From an uncultured Bacilli bacterium (lineage in GTDB: Bacteria; Bacillota_I; Bacilli_A; RF39; UBA660), in contig CALVRC010000004.1 of NCBI GenBank assembly GCA_944358445.1, forward strand, positions 40,344 through 104,343: 64,000 nt of DNA, read 5' to 3'. Made by a program: the position numbers and the translations under genes. Positions 24,539 to 34,091 of the stretch are shown in pieces; the stretch's first letter is position 1, and each line of letters starts with the position of its first letter. The notes under the pieces are model-generated. The model was given only the letters and a program-made list of their open reading frames with translations, did no database searches and was not told the DNA's origin.

Positions 24539-25588
24539 GATATTTTTAACAAGGTCGAATCTATATCCTTGTTTTTTCATGTTCTTAATAAAGGTATCTA
24601 GAGCGAGATAATTACCTTTGTTTTTAGGATGCATTAAGTATATAGCTCCATTATGAACTCTTTTGGTAAGTTCATTTAAGGCTTTTTCTTTTGATACATC
24701 TTCTTTGTAATCTAAATAATCAGCACTATAAAAATATGATTTATATCCTAAATCTTTCATAATTTGTAAGTCTCTATAGCTCCATTCTCCTCTAGGATCA
24801 CGATATATTTTTTCCATATTTTTGCCTGTTATTTGGTAATAGGCATTTTCAACAGCTTTAATTTCTTGAATGTATTTATTAAAATTTTCTTTAGTTGCAA
24901 GTTCTGGCATATTTAAATGATGTGATGTATGGTTAGCTATTGTATGGCCAGTTTCTGCCATTTTTTTAATTAATTCGGCATTTTCTTCCATAAACTTTTG
25001 ACAGAGAAAGAATGTGGCTTTAACATTATTTTGATTTAAAACATCAACTATTTCTTTGACATAAGTTTGAAGTCCGCCTTCATCAAAAGTAAGGTATAAA
25101 ATTTTTTCATCAGGTCCCATAAAGAAAGCATTATATTTTTTAAGTTCATTGATATCAGCGCCACCCGATGGCCTTTTACCATCTAATTTGTTGTCACTCC
25201 ACCAACCTCTAGTTTGATTATCAATTTTGTCATATGAATCTTTATAAGTCGGTGTTTTATTTTCTATTACTTTGATAAATCTATGAGCTTTAGCTGTTTC
25301 ACCTTTAGAATTTGTTACTGTATATATTAATTCATAGGTTCCGGTTTGGTCTGAGGTTATTTTTCCTTTTATTTTAACTTTATTTGTAATGTCACCATCA
25401 CTTGGGTCGGTTGCTTTATAACCAGGCTCTTTATAGTTATTACCTTTATAAATAGTTATGATGTTTTTTCCTGATAAAGTTATTTTTGGTATTTCTATTT
25501 TATTTTGTTTAATGAATTTAAGATAGATTGTTACAGCTATTAAGACTGTGCATAATAAGGTTAGAAATAATTTTATTTTTTTTGACAT
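24533..25588 (-). CDS. Membrane-anchored PdaA-like polysaccharide deacetylase
   Basis: 351 aa. An N-terminal membrane anchor (residues about 5-24), an Ig-like domain of the DUF5011 type (about 35-108, GYKATDPSDGDITNKV, TYELIYTVTN), then a NodB deacetylase domain (about 160-345): LTFDEGGLQTY in place of the usual TFDDG, ANHTSHHLNMPE for the metal histidines, YRDPRGEWSYRD and YLMHPK. FDEG/FDNG with a preceding PSGGADINELKKYNAFFMG segment is characteristic of PdaA-type de-N-acetylases, which make muramic delta-lactam in spore cortex. The extra Ig-like domain is not part of classical PdaA. Alternative: vegetative peptidoglycan deacetylase. Confidence 0.83.
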   Translation of the reverse strand: MSKKIKLFLTLLCTVLIAVTIYLKFIKQNKIEIPKITLSGKNIITIYKGNNYKEPGYKATDPSDGDITNKVKIKGKITSDQTGTYELIYTVTNSKGETAKAHRFIKVIENKTPTYKDSYDKIDNQTRGWWSDNKLDGKRPSGGADINELKKYNAFFMGPDEKILYLTFDEGGLQTYVKEIVDVLNQNNVKATFFLCQKFMEENAELIKKMAETGHTIANHTSHHLNMPELATKENFNKYIQEIKAVENAYYQITGKNMEKIYRDPRGEWSYRDLQIMKDLGYKSYFYSADYLDYKEDVSKEKALNELTKRVHNGAIYLMHPKNKGNYLALDTFIKNMKKQGYRFDLVKNIK

Positions 25589-25650
25589 TTTTACACCTCA
25601 TCAAATTATACTGAATATACTTTTGAAATATGAAATCTATAATTTAATAA

Positions 25651-25679
25651 TTGTACATTTTTTAAAATTAATATATAAT
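25651..25679 (+). promoter_or_regulatory. Promoter of the phosphohexomutase gene
   Basis: TTGTAC at 25651-25656, 17-nt spacer, TATAAT at 25674-25679. The ATG is at 25700 after AGGAGGATAGGGG. Confidence 0.75.
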
Positions 25680-25699
25680 TATGGTAGGAGGATAGGGGT

Positions 25700-27070
25700 A
25701 TGAAAATAACTAATAAAATTAATCCAGCAATTTTTAGAGAGTATGATGTTAGAGGTGTTTATAAAGAGGATTTGAATGAAGATGTGGCTTATACTATTGG
25801 AAGAGCTTTTGGTAGTTATGCCTTTAGACAAGGTGAAAGCAAAGTTGTTTTAGGACATGATAATAGAGAGAGTCATAATGTGATTTATCCGGCTTTGATG
25901 CAGGGGATTTTAGATAGTGGAATGGATGTTTTAAGTTTAGGTTTAGTTACTACACCGATGCATAATTTTGCGAAAATATATTATGATATTAATGCGGGTA
26001 TTATGGTGACTGCTAGTCATAATCCTAAGGAATATAATGGATTTAAGATGTCTTTGAAAAAGGAAGATTCTTTATATGGTAAAGATTTACAAGATTTTAA
26101 ACACTATTTAGATGGTTATGATTTTAAAAGTGGAAATGGTTCAGTTATTAATGAGGATGTTTTTCCAGCGTATCTTGATAATTTGAAAAAATCTTTAAAT
26201 ATTGGAAAAAGAAAAGTAAGAGCTGTTATTGATTGTGGAAATGGTACTGGTAGTATATTTATAGAAAATATATTGAAAGAATTTAATATTGAGTATGAAC
26301 TTTTATACTCTGAAAGTGATTCTAATTTCCCAAATCATATTCCAGATCCAGCAGTTAAAGCTAATTTACAAGATTTAGGTAAAAAGGTAAAAGAACTTGG
26401 ATTTGACTTAGGAGTGGCTGTAGATGGTGACTGTGATAGATGTGGTTTAGTTTTAGAAGATGGTACATTTGTGGCTGCGGATATGATTATGATTTTATTT
26501 TATAGAGCTTTGGCTGATATGATGGAAGTAAAAAAAGGTGTATTTGATGTTAAGTGTTCAATGAGTTTAATTGATGAGATTAAGAAACTTGGACTAGAAC
26601 CTTGTATGAATAGAACAGGTAGTGTTTATTGTAGAAGTTATGTTAAGAATAATAATTTGGATTTTGGAGGAGAGTATTCAGGACATTTGTTTTTTAGAGA
26701 TAGGTATTTAGGTTTTGATGATGGAATTTATGGAATACTTAGAATTATAGAATTACTTTCTCATACTGATAAAAAAATAAGTGAATTATTTGATGGAGTT
26801 AATCATTATTTTTCAACTGAAGAGTTAAAAGTGAGAGTTACTGATGATAATAAGTTTGATATTGTTGAAGGCGTTATAAAATATGCGAAGAGAAAGAAAT
26901 ATGAATTTTCCTTAGTGGATGGTATTAGAGTGATTTTTGATGATGGATGGGCTTTAGTTAGGGCAAGTAATACAGGACCTGATTTAACGGTTAGGTTTGA
27001 AGCTAAAACTGAGAAGAGGTTGAACGAGATTCAAGATGAGTTTACTAAAGTTATTGATGATTTGAAATAA
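25700..27070 (+). CDS. Phosphomannomutase/phosphoglucomutase
   Basis: 456 aa, the normal length of the AlgC/ManB-type alpha-D-phosphohexomutase family. All four signatures are present: catalytic phosphoserine loop TASHNPKEYNGFK, metal loop VDGDCDRCGL, sugar-binding loop GGEYSGHLFF and the phosphate-binding C-terminal region RASNTGPDLTVRFEA. It interconverts hexose 1- and 6-phosphates, supplying activated sugars for surface polysaccharides such as those made by the operon at 1-7006. Cytoplasmic, monocistronic with its own promoter. Substrate preference (mannose or glucose) cannot be fixed by eye. Confidence 0.92.
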   Translation: MKITNKINPAIFREYDVRGVYKEDLNEDVAYTIGRAFGSYAFRQGESKVVLGHDNRESHNVIYPALMQGILDSGMDVLSLGLVTTPMHNFAKIYYDINAGIMVTASHNPKEYNGFKMSLKKEDSLYGKDLQDFKHYLDGYDFKSGNGSVINEDVFPAYLDNLKKSLNIGKRKVRAVIDCGNGTGSIFIENILKEFNIEYELLYSESDSNFPNHIPDPAVKANLQDLGKKVKELGFDLGVAVDGDCDRCGLVLEDGTFVAADMIMILFYRALADMMEVKKGVFDVKCSMSLIDEIKKLGLEPCMNRTGSVYCRSYVKNNNLDFGGEYSGHLFFRDRYLGFDDGIYGILRIIELLSHTDKKISELFDGVNHYFSTEELKVRVTDDNKFDIVEGVIKYAKRKKYEFSLVDGIRVIFDDGWALVRASNTGPDLTVRFEAKTEKRLNEIQDEFTKVIDDLK

Positions 27071-27110
27071 GTTAGTAAATACTATATAATTTATTTAAAG
27101 GTGATTGATT

Positions 27111-27311
27111 ATGAAAAACAAAAATATGGGAGCGAATGTAATATCTAGGCCATTTCCAAAGCTTAAAGTTACAAAGAAACTTCGAGATGATATTAAGGCA
27201 CATCCGTTGAGTTATTATAATTGTGATGTTAGAATTCGTTTAGGTTTATTTTATACAGAAGAAGAGTGGGAAAAGAAACGTGATAAAATATTAAGTAAAA
27301 AATTACCTTAA
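27111..27311 (+). CDS. Small basic protein, unknown
   Basis: 66 aa from the ATG at 27111, with AAAGGTGA 6 nt upstream; a TTG at 27105 overlaps that site. Basic, with SRPFPKLKVTKKLRDDIKAH and an acidic-basic helix EEWEKKRDKILSKK at the end. No membrane segment. Not recognised. It sits between the phosphohexomutase and the tRNA gene and could be ribosome- or nucleic-acid-associated because of its charge, but there is no motif to support this. Confidence 0.6.
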   Translation: MKNKNMGANVISRPFPKLKVTKKLRDDIKAHPLSYYNCDVRIRLGLFYTEEEWEKKRDKILSKKLP

Positions 27312-27316
27312 AATCG

Positions 27317-27345
27317 TTGAAATTATATATGAAATATTATATAAT
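27317..27345 (+). promoter_or_regulatory. Promoter of the tRNA gene
   Basis: TTGAAA at 27317-27322, 17-nt spacer, TATAAT at 27340-27345; the tRNA starts 9 nt downstream, as expected. Confidence 0.8.
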
Positions 27346-27353
27346 TTCTATAT

Positions 27354-27427
27354 GCCGCAATAGTATAAAGGTATTACGAGGCCATGGTAAGGCTTTAATC
27401 GGCGTTCGATTCTCCGTTGCGGCACCA
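27354..27427 (+). tRNA. tRNA-Thr (anticodon GGU)
   Basis: 74 nt including encoded CCA. Acceptor GCCGCAA pairs with TTGCGGC; the anticodon stem AGGCC/GGCTT closes the 7-nt loop ATGGTAA, giving anticodon GGT at 27386-27388 with A37 next to U36, as expected for threonine. A T-loop TTCGATT and a 4-nt variable loop are present. The T stem CGGCG/CTCCG has one C-U mismatch, and the D stem is short, so it is slightly degenerate. The element that follows appears to have used its 3' end as integration site. Confidence 0.82.
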
Positions 27428-27429
27428 TA
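27421..27429. repeat. Putative left attachment core (attL)
   Basis: GGCACCATA covering the last bases and CCA of the tRNA; repeated at 34021. Both copies are followed after 9-10 nt by CTCGAAC and a T tract. Confidence 0.5.
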
Positions 27430-27474
27430 GGGAAATCCGCTCGAACTTTTTATAGGGTTTGAGAATAAATAGAC

Positions 27475-27504
27475 AATCAATTCTAAATTAGGATTGATTT
27501 TTTT
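27475..27504 (+). terminator. Terminator inside the left end of the element
   Basis: AATCAAT (27475-27481) pairs with ATTGATT (27493-27499), with an inner CTAA/TTAG helix, followed by a T tract. It would end tRNA transcription in the integrated state. A weaker hairpin (CTCGAAC...GTTTGAG, 27440-27472) precedes it. Confidence 0.7.
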
Positions 27505-27545
27505 CTTGTTTAGAAAAAAGTCTTTCAAAGAAAGGATTGATTAAA

Positions 27546-27818
27546 ATGGTAAATGTTACTAAACAAGAAGTTAGAATGGAAGAATCATTAAGAAAGAGAT
27601 TAGAGTTTATATGTGAGTTTTGCAGGGTTAAGCCAATTATTATTAATGGTAATTTAAGAACCATAGATAAAACTAATCTTACTTATCTAGAACCACATAG
27701 AATTATAATTAATGATATAACCTTTTTAGCTTTTAATTATTCCAATGAAATTTTTATTGAAAACTTAAATAATAAAATTAAATTATCTGAATTAGAAAAC
27801 TATTTAAAACACAACTAA
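27546..27818 (+). CDS. Small element-encoded protein, unknown
   Basis: 90 aa from the ATG at 27546; GAAAGGA lies upstream and an in-frame TTG at 27537 is an alternative start. First gene inside the element, ahead of the recombinase. Mixed alpha/beta composition (RKRLEFICEFCRVKPIIING, YLEPHRIIINDITFLAF), one CxxC-like pair, no membrane segment and no recognisable helix-turn-helix. Position suggests an accessory or regulatory protein of excision or copy control, but nothing in the sequence proves it. Confidence 0.5.
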   Translation: MVNVTKQEVRMEESLRKRLEFICEFCRVKPIIINGNLRTIDKTNLTYLEPHRIIINDITFLAFNYSNEIFIENLNNKIKLSELENYLKHN

Positions 27819-27826
27819 TATCCATA

Positions 27827-27869
27827 CCCTAATCAGGGAATTGACAAAATGAACTTTTAAGTATATTAT
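27827..27869 (+). promoter_or_regulatory. Promoter with operator-like palindrome, recombinase operon
   Basis: CCCTAATCAGGG (27827-27838) directly abuts TTGACA (27841-27846), with a 17-nt spacer and TATTAT at 27864-27869. A near-consensus promoter with a palindrome touching the -35 suggests repressor control of the recombinase transcript. Confidence 0.7.
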
Positions 27870-27924
27870 ATAAAACCAATAAATGACAAGCAGTATCCGT
27901 CTTTTATTAAAAAGGAGGTACAAT

Positions 27925-27996
27925 ATGGTCAAAAGCACAATTAATAAAAAATATAATATGAAATTAAGTGGAGTCAAAGGTATTAGTTTGAACTAG
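27925..27996 (+). CDS. 23-codon leader peptide upstream of the recombinase
   Basis: ATG preceded by AAGGAGG with 6-nt spacing, encoding MVKSTINKKYNMKLSGVKGI and three further residues. The second half of the ORF lies inside the 5' arm of the terminator described next, so its translation would affect formation of that hairpin. This is the layout of ribosome-dependent attenuators found before resistance and mobile-element genes. Confidence 0.6.
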   Translation: MVKSTINKKYNMKLSGVKGISLN

Positions 27997-28016
27997 TATT
28001 TTTGACTCCATTTTTT
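27969..28016 (+). terminator. Attenuator-type terminator before the recombinase
   Basis: TGGAGTCAAA (27969-27978) pairs perfectly with TTTGACTCCA (28001-28010), followed by six T. It overlaps the leader peptide and lies 21 nt before the recombinase start. In the absence of anti-termination it would silence the recombinase. Confidence 0.8.
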
Positions 28017-28033
28017 GTGGGAAAAGGAGTTGA

Positions 28034-29893
<1,860 letters not shown>

Positions 29894-30145
29894 AATGCGT
29901 GGCACGTTATGAAATTACAAAGTAATTTTGTAAGTGGCGATAGCAATTTAAAAATTAATACTTTATGTAGTTTTAACTATTTACGAAGTTTATAGTTATT
30001 ACGAAATAAAGTAAACGGATTCTAAGGTGTTAAACCTTAGCCCACTGGATATTTTGTATGGAACGTACAAAATTCCTAGGGGGTTAGAAATTTTGGATGA
30101 ACAAAATGGCCACTCAAGTGATCACATCTAGAAAGGAGGAAAACA
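29894..30145 (+). other. Candidate origin of transfer and structured leader of the relaxase gene
   Basis: No gene. Several inverted repeats: CTAAGGTGTTAAACCTTAG near 30021-30041, ATTTTGTATGGAACGTACAAAAT near 30051-30075 and a weaker AACTAT...ATAGTT further left. MobV relaxases nick at short inverted repeats just upstream of their own gene, so the hairpin with the GTACAAAAT arm is the best oriT candidate. The identity of the nick site is inference. Confidence 0.45.
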
Positions 30146-31492
30146 ATGTCAGAACTTGCATATTCATTACATTTAGGTAGTGATAAAAATAGAAAAAATA
30201 TATCTAAACAAAATGGCAAAAATAATTTAAGTGGAACAACTTCTTTACCAAATAATGCTATTCAAAATGTAAGACAATTATCAAAAGTAGATAAACATAA
30301 CTATAGAAAATATGATGATAATCAAGAACTAATAGAAATAGTTAGAGGAACTTCATCTCCACTTGATGATGTAAAAAAATTATATTTAACTGAATTTGAG
30401 GAAGCAAGATTAGAATATAATTCAAAACAATCAAGGCCTAGTAGAATGATAGATAATTATTTTGAAAATGTTTCTAATAATGAAAAGAAAGATCTTGCTT
30501 GTGAAATAATACTTGAACTTGGAGATAAAGAATACTGGGATACTAAAGATGAAAACTTTAAAAAGAAAATGTCTGAAGTATATAAAAAACAAGTTGATGA
30601 TTTAGAAATGCTTGTTCCTAACTTTAAAGTAGCTAGTGCTATTATTCATTATGATGAAACAAGTCCGCATTTACATATTGTTGGTGTTCCAATCAAATAT
30701 AAAGATAAAAATGGTATGGAAAAACAAGTTGGTAAATCTGATGTGTTTACTAAGGAATCTTTAGTTAGATTACAAGATAAAATGAGAACTTTATGTATTG
30801 AAGAATTTAACCAAGTATATAGTTTAGATTCAACCTTAAAGCAAAAACAAAAAGGAAGAAATAGAGATATTCATGTATCTGATATGGATAACTATATTGA
30901 AATGAAAAAACAAATTAAAAAGAATACTGAAAACTTAAAACAAGCAAATAAGAAATCTTCAGAGTTAAAACAAAACTCTAAATATATAAAAGATAAAATT
31001 GATAAATTAAAAGTAACTAAATTAAATAAAGATAACTATATTTTATCAAAAGAAGATAAAGAAACATTTATCGACTTTATCAATCAAGTTAATGACACTA
31101 GTAAAGAATATGATAAAATCCAAACTCTATCTAATACACTAATTAATGCCTATGAACAACTAAAAGATAAGAATAATAAGATTAAGACGCTTACTGAAAA
31201 TAACGAAGCACTTAATTTAAGAGTTAAAGCTTTAAATGATACGATTAAAGAAAAGGATAATGAAATATCATTTTTAAAATCTAAAATACAAGATTTAAAA
31301 AACACATTAGATTACTGGAAAGATAAATTTGAAAAATTAATATCGTTCTTACACGATAAACTTCATAGTTGGTATGATAAAGATGATAAATACATTGATG
31401 TAGTTAATGATATGTATGAAGATAACGTTTTAGATGATGATGACATTGAAGAATTAGATTTAAGTAAAGAAAAAGATGATTTTGAAAGATAA
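30146..31492 (+). CDS. MobV/Pre-family relaxase
   Basis: 448 aa with an AAAGGAGG ribosome site. The MobV signature HxDExxPHxH is intact: AIIHYDETSPHLHIVGVPI near residues 172-188. The N-terminal half also has HNYRKYDDN and SKQSRPSRMIDNYF, matching Mob_Pre proteins. From about residue 245 the protein is a long coiled coil (KQIKKNTENLKQANKKSSEL...) with an acidic tail. It nicks the oriT strand and pilots it during mobilization by a helper conjugative system. It belongs to the element together with the serine recombinase. Confidence 0.92.
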   Translation: MSELAYSLHLGSDKNRKNISKQNGKNNLSGTTSLPNNAIQNVRQLSKVDKHNYRKYDDNQELIEIVRGTSSPLDDVKKLYLTEFEEARLEYNSKQSRPSRMIDNYFENVSNNEKKDLACEIILELGDKEYWDTKDENFKKKMSEVYKKQVDDLEMLVPNFKVASAIIHYDETSPHLHIVGVPIKYKDKNGMEKQVGKSDVFTKESLVRLQDKMRTLCIEEFNQVYSLDSTLKQKQKGRNRDIHVSDMDNYIEMKKQIKKNTENLKQANKKSSELKQNSKYIKDKIDKLKVTKLNKDNYILSKEDKETFIDFINQVNDTSKEYDKIQTLSNTLINAYEQLKDKNNKIKTLTENNEALNLRVKALNDTIKEKDNEISFLKSKIQDLKNTLDYWKDKFEKLISFLHDKLHSWYDKDDKYIDVVNDMYEDNVLDDDDIEELDLSKEKDDFER

Positions 31493-31527
31493 AATTATAT
31501 AAAAATAGTTAAATTAAACAAATAATA

Positions 31528-31536
31528 TGGTATAAT
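31528..31536 (+). promoter_or_regulatory. Extended -10 promoter for the element cargo gene
   Basis: TGGTATAAT (extended -10 TGn-TATAAT) 33 nt upstream of the inferred start, with only a weak -35. Confidence 0.55.
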
Positions 31537-31569
31537 TAATTTGTATATTGCTTGTCAGGAGGGTTAAAA

Positions 31570-32694
31570 ATAAGTATTAAAGATGAATTATTAAAATTTA
31601 GAACAAAGCTTATTGGAGCTACTGAAGTAGAAAGCACACTAATTGATTTAGATGCTAAAGTTGATGAGTTTATTGATTGGTATTTTAAAAATATGGTGAA
31701 AGGAAATTATACTGACATTGGAGAATATCATGCTCCAAGAGAAATGAGAGATTTAATTGAAAAAATAGCAGTATGGTATGAATTAAGATACCCAAGTTAT
31801 GAAATTAATAGATTAATGCCAGGAAGTGGACAAGAACAAATTAATGTTAATGATGTAATGTTTAAAAATAATCCTTATGTAAATGAATTACTTGATGAAA
31901 ATTCAGATGCAAAGGAATTAGACTGGAATGATTTTTACAACACTAATGTATTTATGAAATCATTACCATGGGAAGAAAGATGTTATTTTACTAAACCAAG
32001 ATATAGAAACATAGTTTATTTAAATCCAAATTCTAGAGTTGCACATTTACATTTAACAAAAAATGGATTTGTTGAAATGGCTGAAGATGTTACAGGCTAT
32101 ACAGAGTCAGTTATAAAAGATGAAGAATTAACTGGATTAAATGTTAGAGATGTTGTTAAATTGTTTCAAGAAAAAGGAATTGAACTACCAGAAAATAATG
32201 AATTAGAAAAAACTATCAATGAAGCTAATAAATGGATTCAACAAAAAGAAGGAATATTAGATTGTGCAATGTATAGAATTATAGAACGAGGTGGAAATAG
32301 AATTGGTCCTCGTAGAGCATTCTTATTTGCTAAAGAATTTGGAAGAAATATTGATATTCCAATGATGTATGCAGTAGATCGTTCTGATCCAGGATTAAGA
32401 TTATTTATGAATGAATATATTAAATCTGGAGGTTCAAAAGATTTAGAATGTTATGTAGGATACTTTTCAAGAGCTAGTAAAAAAGAAAAATTAGATACTG
32501 TAACAATACAAGATTTAATTTTAACATTATGGAATAATGCTGCAACTTTCTATACACCAGAAGAAGATGAATTACACCAAAGATTAGCCAATGCTATTGC
32601 AAGTCAAGTTGACCAAGAAACAGTCAAACAAGAAGAAGTTAAGAGATTAAGATTAGAAAGAAAATTAGAAAAAAGTAGAATAAATAAGGGCTAG
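31570..32694 (+). CDS. Element-borne homologue of the chromosomal protein at 38032; unknown function
   Basis: About 374 aa. No ATG, GTG or TTG lies at a sensible distance from the strong AGGAGGG at 31557-31563; the codon 6 nt after it is ATA (31570), giving (M)SIKDELLKFRTKL, which aligns with the start of the 38032 product. A TTG at 31552 lies in front of the ribosome site. Homology with the 38032 product is obvious throughout (DEFIDWYFKNMVKGNYTDIG; RIIERGGNRIGPRRAFLFAK; GRNIDIPMMYAVDRSDPGLR; KSGGSKDLECY). Soluble, no known motif. The conserved Arg/Gly-rich block may be a ligand site. It sits between MobV and Abi_2, so it may be defence cargo or a decoy of the host protein. Confidence 0.7.
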   Translation: MSIKDELLKFRTKLIGATEVESTLIDLDAKVDEFIDWYFKNMVKGNYTDIGEYHAPREMRDLIEKIAVWYELRYPSYEINRLMPGSGQEQINVNDVMFKNNPYVNELLDENSDAKELDWNDFYNTNVFMKSLPWEERCYFTKPRYRNIVYLNPNSRVAHLHLTKNGFVEMAEDVTGYTESVIKDEELTGLNVRDVVKLFQEKGIELPENNELEKTINEANKWIQQKEGILDCAMYRIIERGGNRIGPRRAFLFAKEFGRNIDIPMMYAVDRSDPGLRLFMNEYIKSGGSKDLECYVGYFSRASKKEKLDTVTIQDLILTLWNNAATFYTPEEDELHQRLANAIASQVDQETVKQEEVKRLRLERKLEKSRINKG

Positions 32695-32763
32695 TAGAGG
32701 CTTATTAAGAATAAGATTTATTTTGCTCTTTTTCTATATATAGAAATGAGGTGGATATAAATA

Positions 32764-33738
32764 ATGAAAGTTAGAACAACAAATGCTTTAATGAAATATT
32801 TAAGGGAAAAACATAATATTTCCATTGAAGGTACTAAAGATAAAAAGAATCTAAGAAATATAGGTTATTATCATGGATATAAGGGTTATAGATATATTAA
32901 TAATCCACAAAATAGAATAAATTTATCTAGTTTTGATGAAATAGTTTCAATAGTTGATTTTGACTCTAAATTAAAAAGTTTATTATATCCACAAATAATG
33001 CAAATAGAAACGATTTCAAAAAATATTGTACTTCAAATATTAGTAGAAGAATATAAAACTGATGAATTTAATGTTATTTATGAAAATGGTATGACTGATT
33101 ATAGAAATAGTAATACTAGTGAAGAATATAAAAAGAAAATGAAACAAAGATTATCAGTACAAAATAATATTTATTCTTCTTTATCTAGAAGTTATAATAA
33201 TGAAAATAAAATTGTTAGTCATTTTTATTCAAAAGATAGACACGTTCCAATATGGGGTATATTTGAAATAATTACATTAGGAACATTCGCAGATTTAATT
33301 AAGAGTTTAGAATTTAAAGTTAGAAATAAAATTGATAAAAAAATGAATATAAATATTGCATTTGATACTAATGCTAAATTTCCTGAAAAAATTATGTATT
33401 TAATTAAATCGTTAAGAAATTCAATTGCACATAATGATGTAGTTTTTGATGTAAGATTTAAAGATGGAAAAATTGATACTAAATTATGTAAATATCTAGA
33501 AAATGAAATCGGTTGTACAGGAATTGATTTTAATACAATTACTGATTATGTTCTTATAATTTCAGTGTTATTAAAGAAGTATGGAATTACTAAAACTGAA
33601 ATTAATAAATTTGTAAATGATTATGAAAAAATTATTGAAGAATTTAGAAATAAAATTTCCATTAGTATTTATAATAAAATTATATATTCAGATACAAAGA
33701 ATAAATTATCGGCTTTACGAAATTTCATAAAAAATTGA
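32764..33738 (+). CDS. Abi_2 family abortive-infection protein (AbiD/AbiF-like)
   Basis: 324 aa. Matches the Abi_2 pattern: N-terminal LMKYLREKHNISIEG, NIGYYHGYKGYRYI, FDSKLKSLLYPQIMQIE, VPIWGIFEIITLGTFADLIK, and a HEPN-type motif RNSIAHND (Arg-x4-His), which in this superfamily is the RNase active site. Such proteins block phage propagation, probably by cutting RNA after infection and stopping cell growth. Soluble, single gene with a GAGGTGG-type ribosome site. As terminal cargo of a mobilizable element it is a likely phage-defence gene. The structured RNA encoded directly downstream could be related to its control. Confidence 0.85.
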   Translation: MKVRTTNALMKYLREKHNISIEGTKDKKNLRNIGYYHGYKGYRYINNPQNRINLSSFDEIVSIVDFDSKLKSLLYPQIMQIETISKNIVLQILVEEYKTDEFNVIYENGMTDYRNSNTSEEYKKKMKQRLSVQNNIYSSLSRSYNNENKIVSHFYSKDRHVPIWGIFEIITLGTFADLIKSLEFKVRNKIDKKMNINIAFDTNAKFPEKIMYLIKSLRNSIAHNDVVFDVRFKDGKIDTKLCKYLENEIGCTGIDFNTITDYVLIISVLLKKYGITKTEINKFVNDYEKIIEEFRNKISISIYNKIIYSDTKNKLSALRNFIKN

Positions 33739-33746
33739 TCAAATTA

Positions 33747-33775
33747 TTGCATAATTTTTGCAATTATGGTATATT
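33747..33775 (+). promoter_or_regulatory. Promoter of a candidate small RNA
   Basis: TTGCAT at 33747-33752, 17-nt spacer, TATATT at 33770-33775 preceded by TGG (extended -10). It starts 9 nt after the Abi_2 stop codon and is followed by a hairpin and an intrinsic terminator, with no ORF. Confidence 0.65.
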
Positions 33776-33781
33776 ATAAAT

Positions 33782-33847
33782 GTGAATGGCGATGGTGTAT
33801 CTTCGGATCCCATCTGAGCAAGTTGGATGCGTCTGACTTGCTTTTTT
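33782..33847 (+). ncRNA. Candidate structured small RNA at the right end of the element
   Basis: About 66 nt between an extended -10 promoter and a T tract. Hairpin 1: GATGG (33791-33795) with CCATC (33810-33814), inner ATC/GAT capped by a UUCG tetraloop. Hairpin 2: AGCAAGT (33817-33823) with ACTTGCT (33836-33842) followed by six T, an intrinsic terminator with a 12-nt loop. No start codon with a ribosome site is present. It lies directly after the Abi_2 gene and inside the element's right end. Function unknown; it could be an antitoxin-like or regulatory RNA, or part of excision control. Confidence 0.6.
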
Positions 33848-33874
33848 GTTTTAAATAATGTAATATTATATATG

Positions 33875-33913
33875 AAAAGTGCCTAGGAAACTTTAGAAGC
33901 CTTAGGTCTTTTT
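33875..33913. terminator. Hairpin with A and T tracts, bidirectional terminator
   Basis: AAAAGTGCCTAGG (33875-33887) pairs imperfectly with CCTTAGGTCTTTTT (33900-33913). Its A-rich and T-rich flanks suit termination from both sides near the element boundary. Confidence 0.55.
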
Positions 33914-34020
33914 CATTTTTATAAAAATAATTTACCAAATTAGTAAAAGTCATGGTATAATTGTTATAGAATTAAATTGTTTATTTATTTGTCGTGATGG
34001 TTTCGAACTATCTTAACTAT

Positions 34021-34029
34021 GGCACCATA
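34021..34029. repeat. Putative right attachment core (attR)
   Basis: GGCACCATA, identical to the tRNA-Thr 3' end at 27421. The bases just left of it (TTTCGAACTATC...) vaguely resemble a tRNA T arm but do not form a tRNA. Confidence 0.5.
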
Positions 34030-34037
34030 TAAAAATA

Positions 34038-34063
34038 ACTCGAACATTTTTTGTTCGAGTTTT
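34038..34063 (+). terminator. Strong terminator right of the element, original tRNA terminator
   Basis: ACTCGAAC (34038-34045) pairs perfectly with GTTCGAGT (34053-34060), then a T tract. If the element were excised it would lie 9 nt after the tRNA-Thr CCA. Confidence 0.8.
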
Positions 34064-34091
34064 AATATCTTTAAATTTTTTAATTATTAAT

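Noticed and set aside
33991..34027. Sequence resembling a tRNA T arm and CCA end before attR
   Set aside because: No acceptor or anticodon arm can be folded upstream and the loop register is wrong; it is treated as part of the attachment-site region only.
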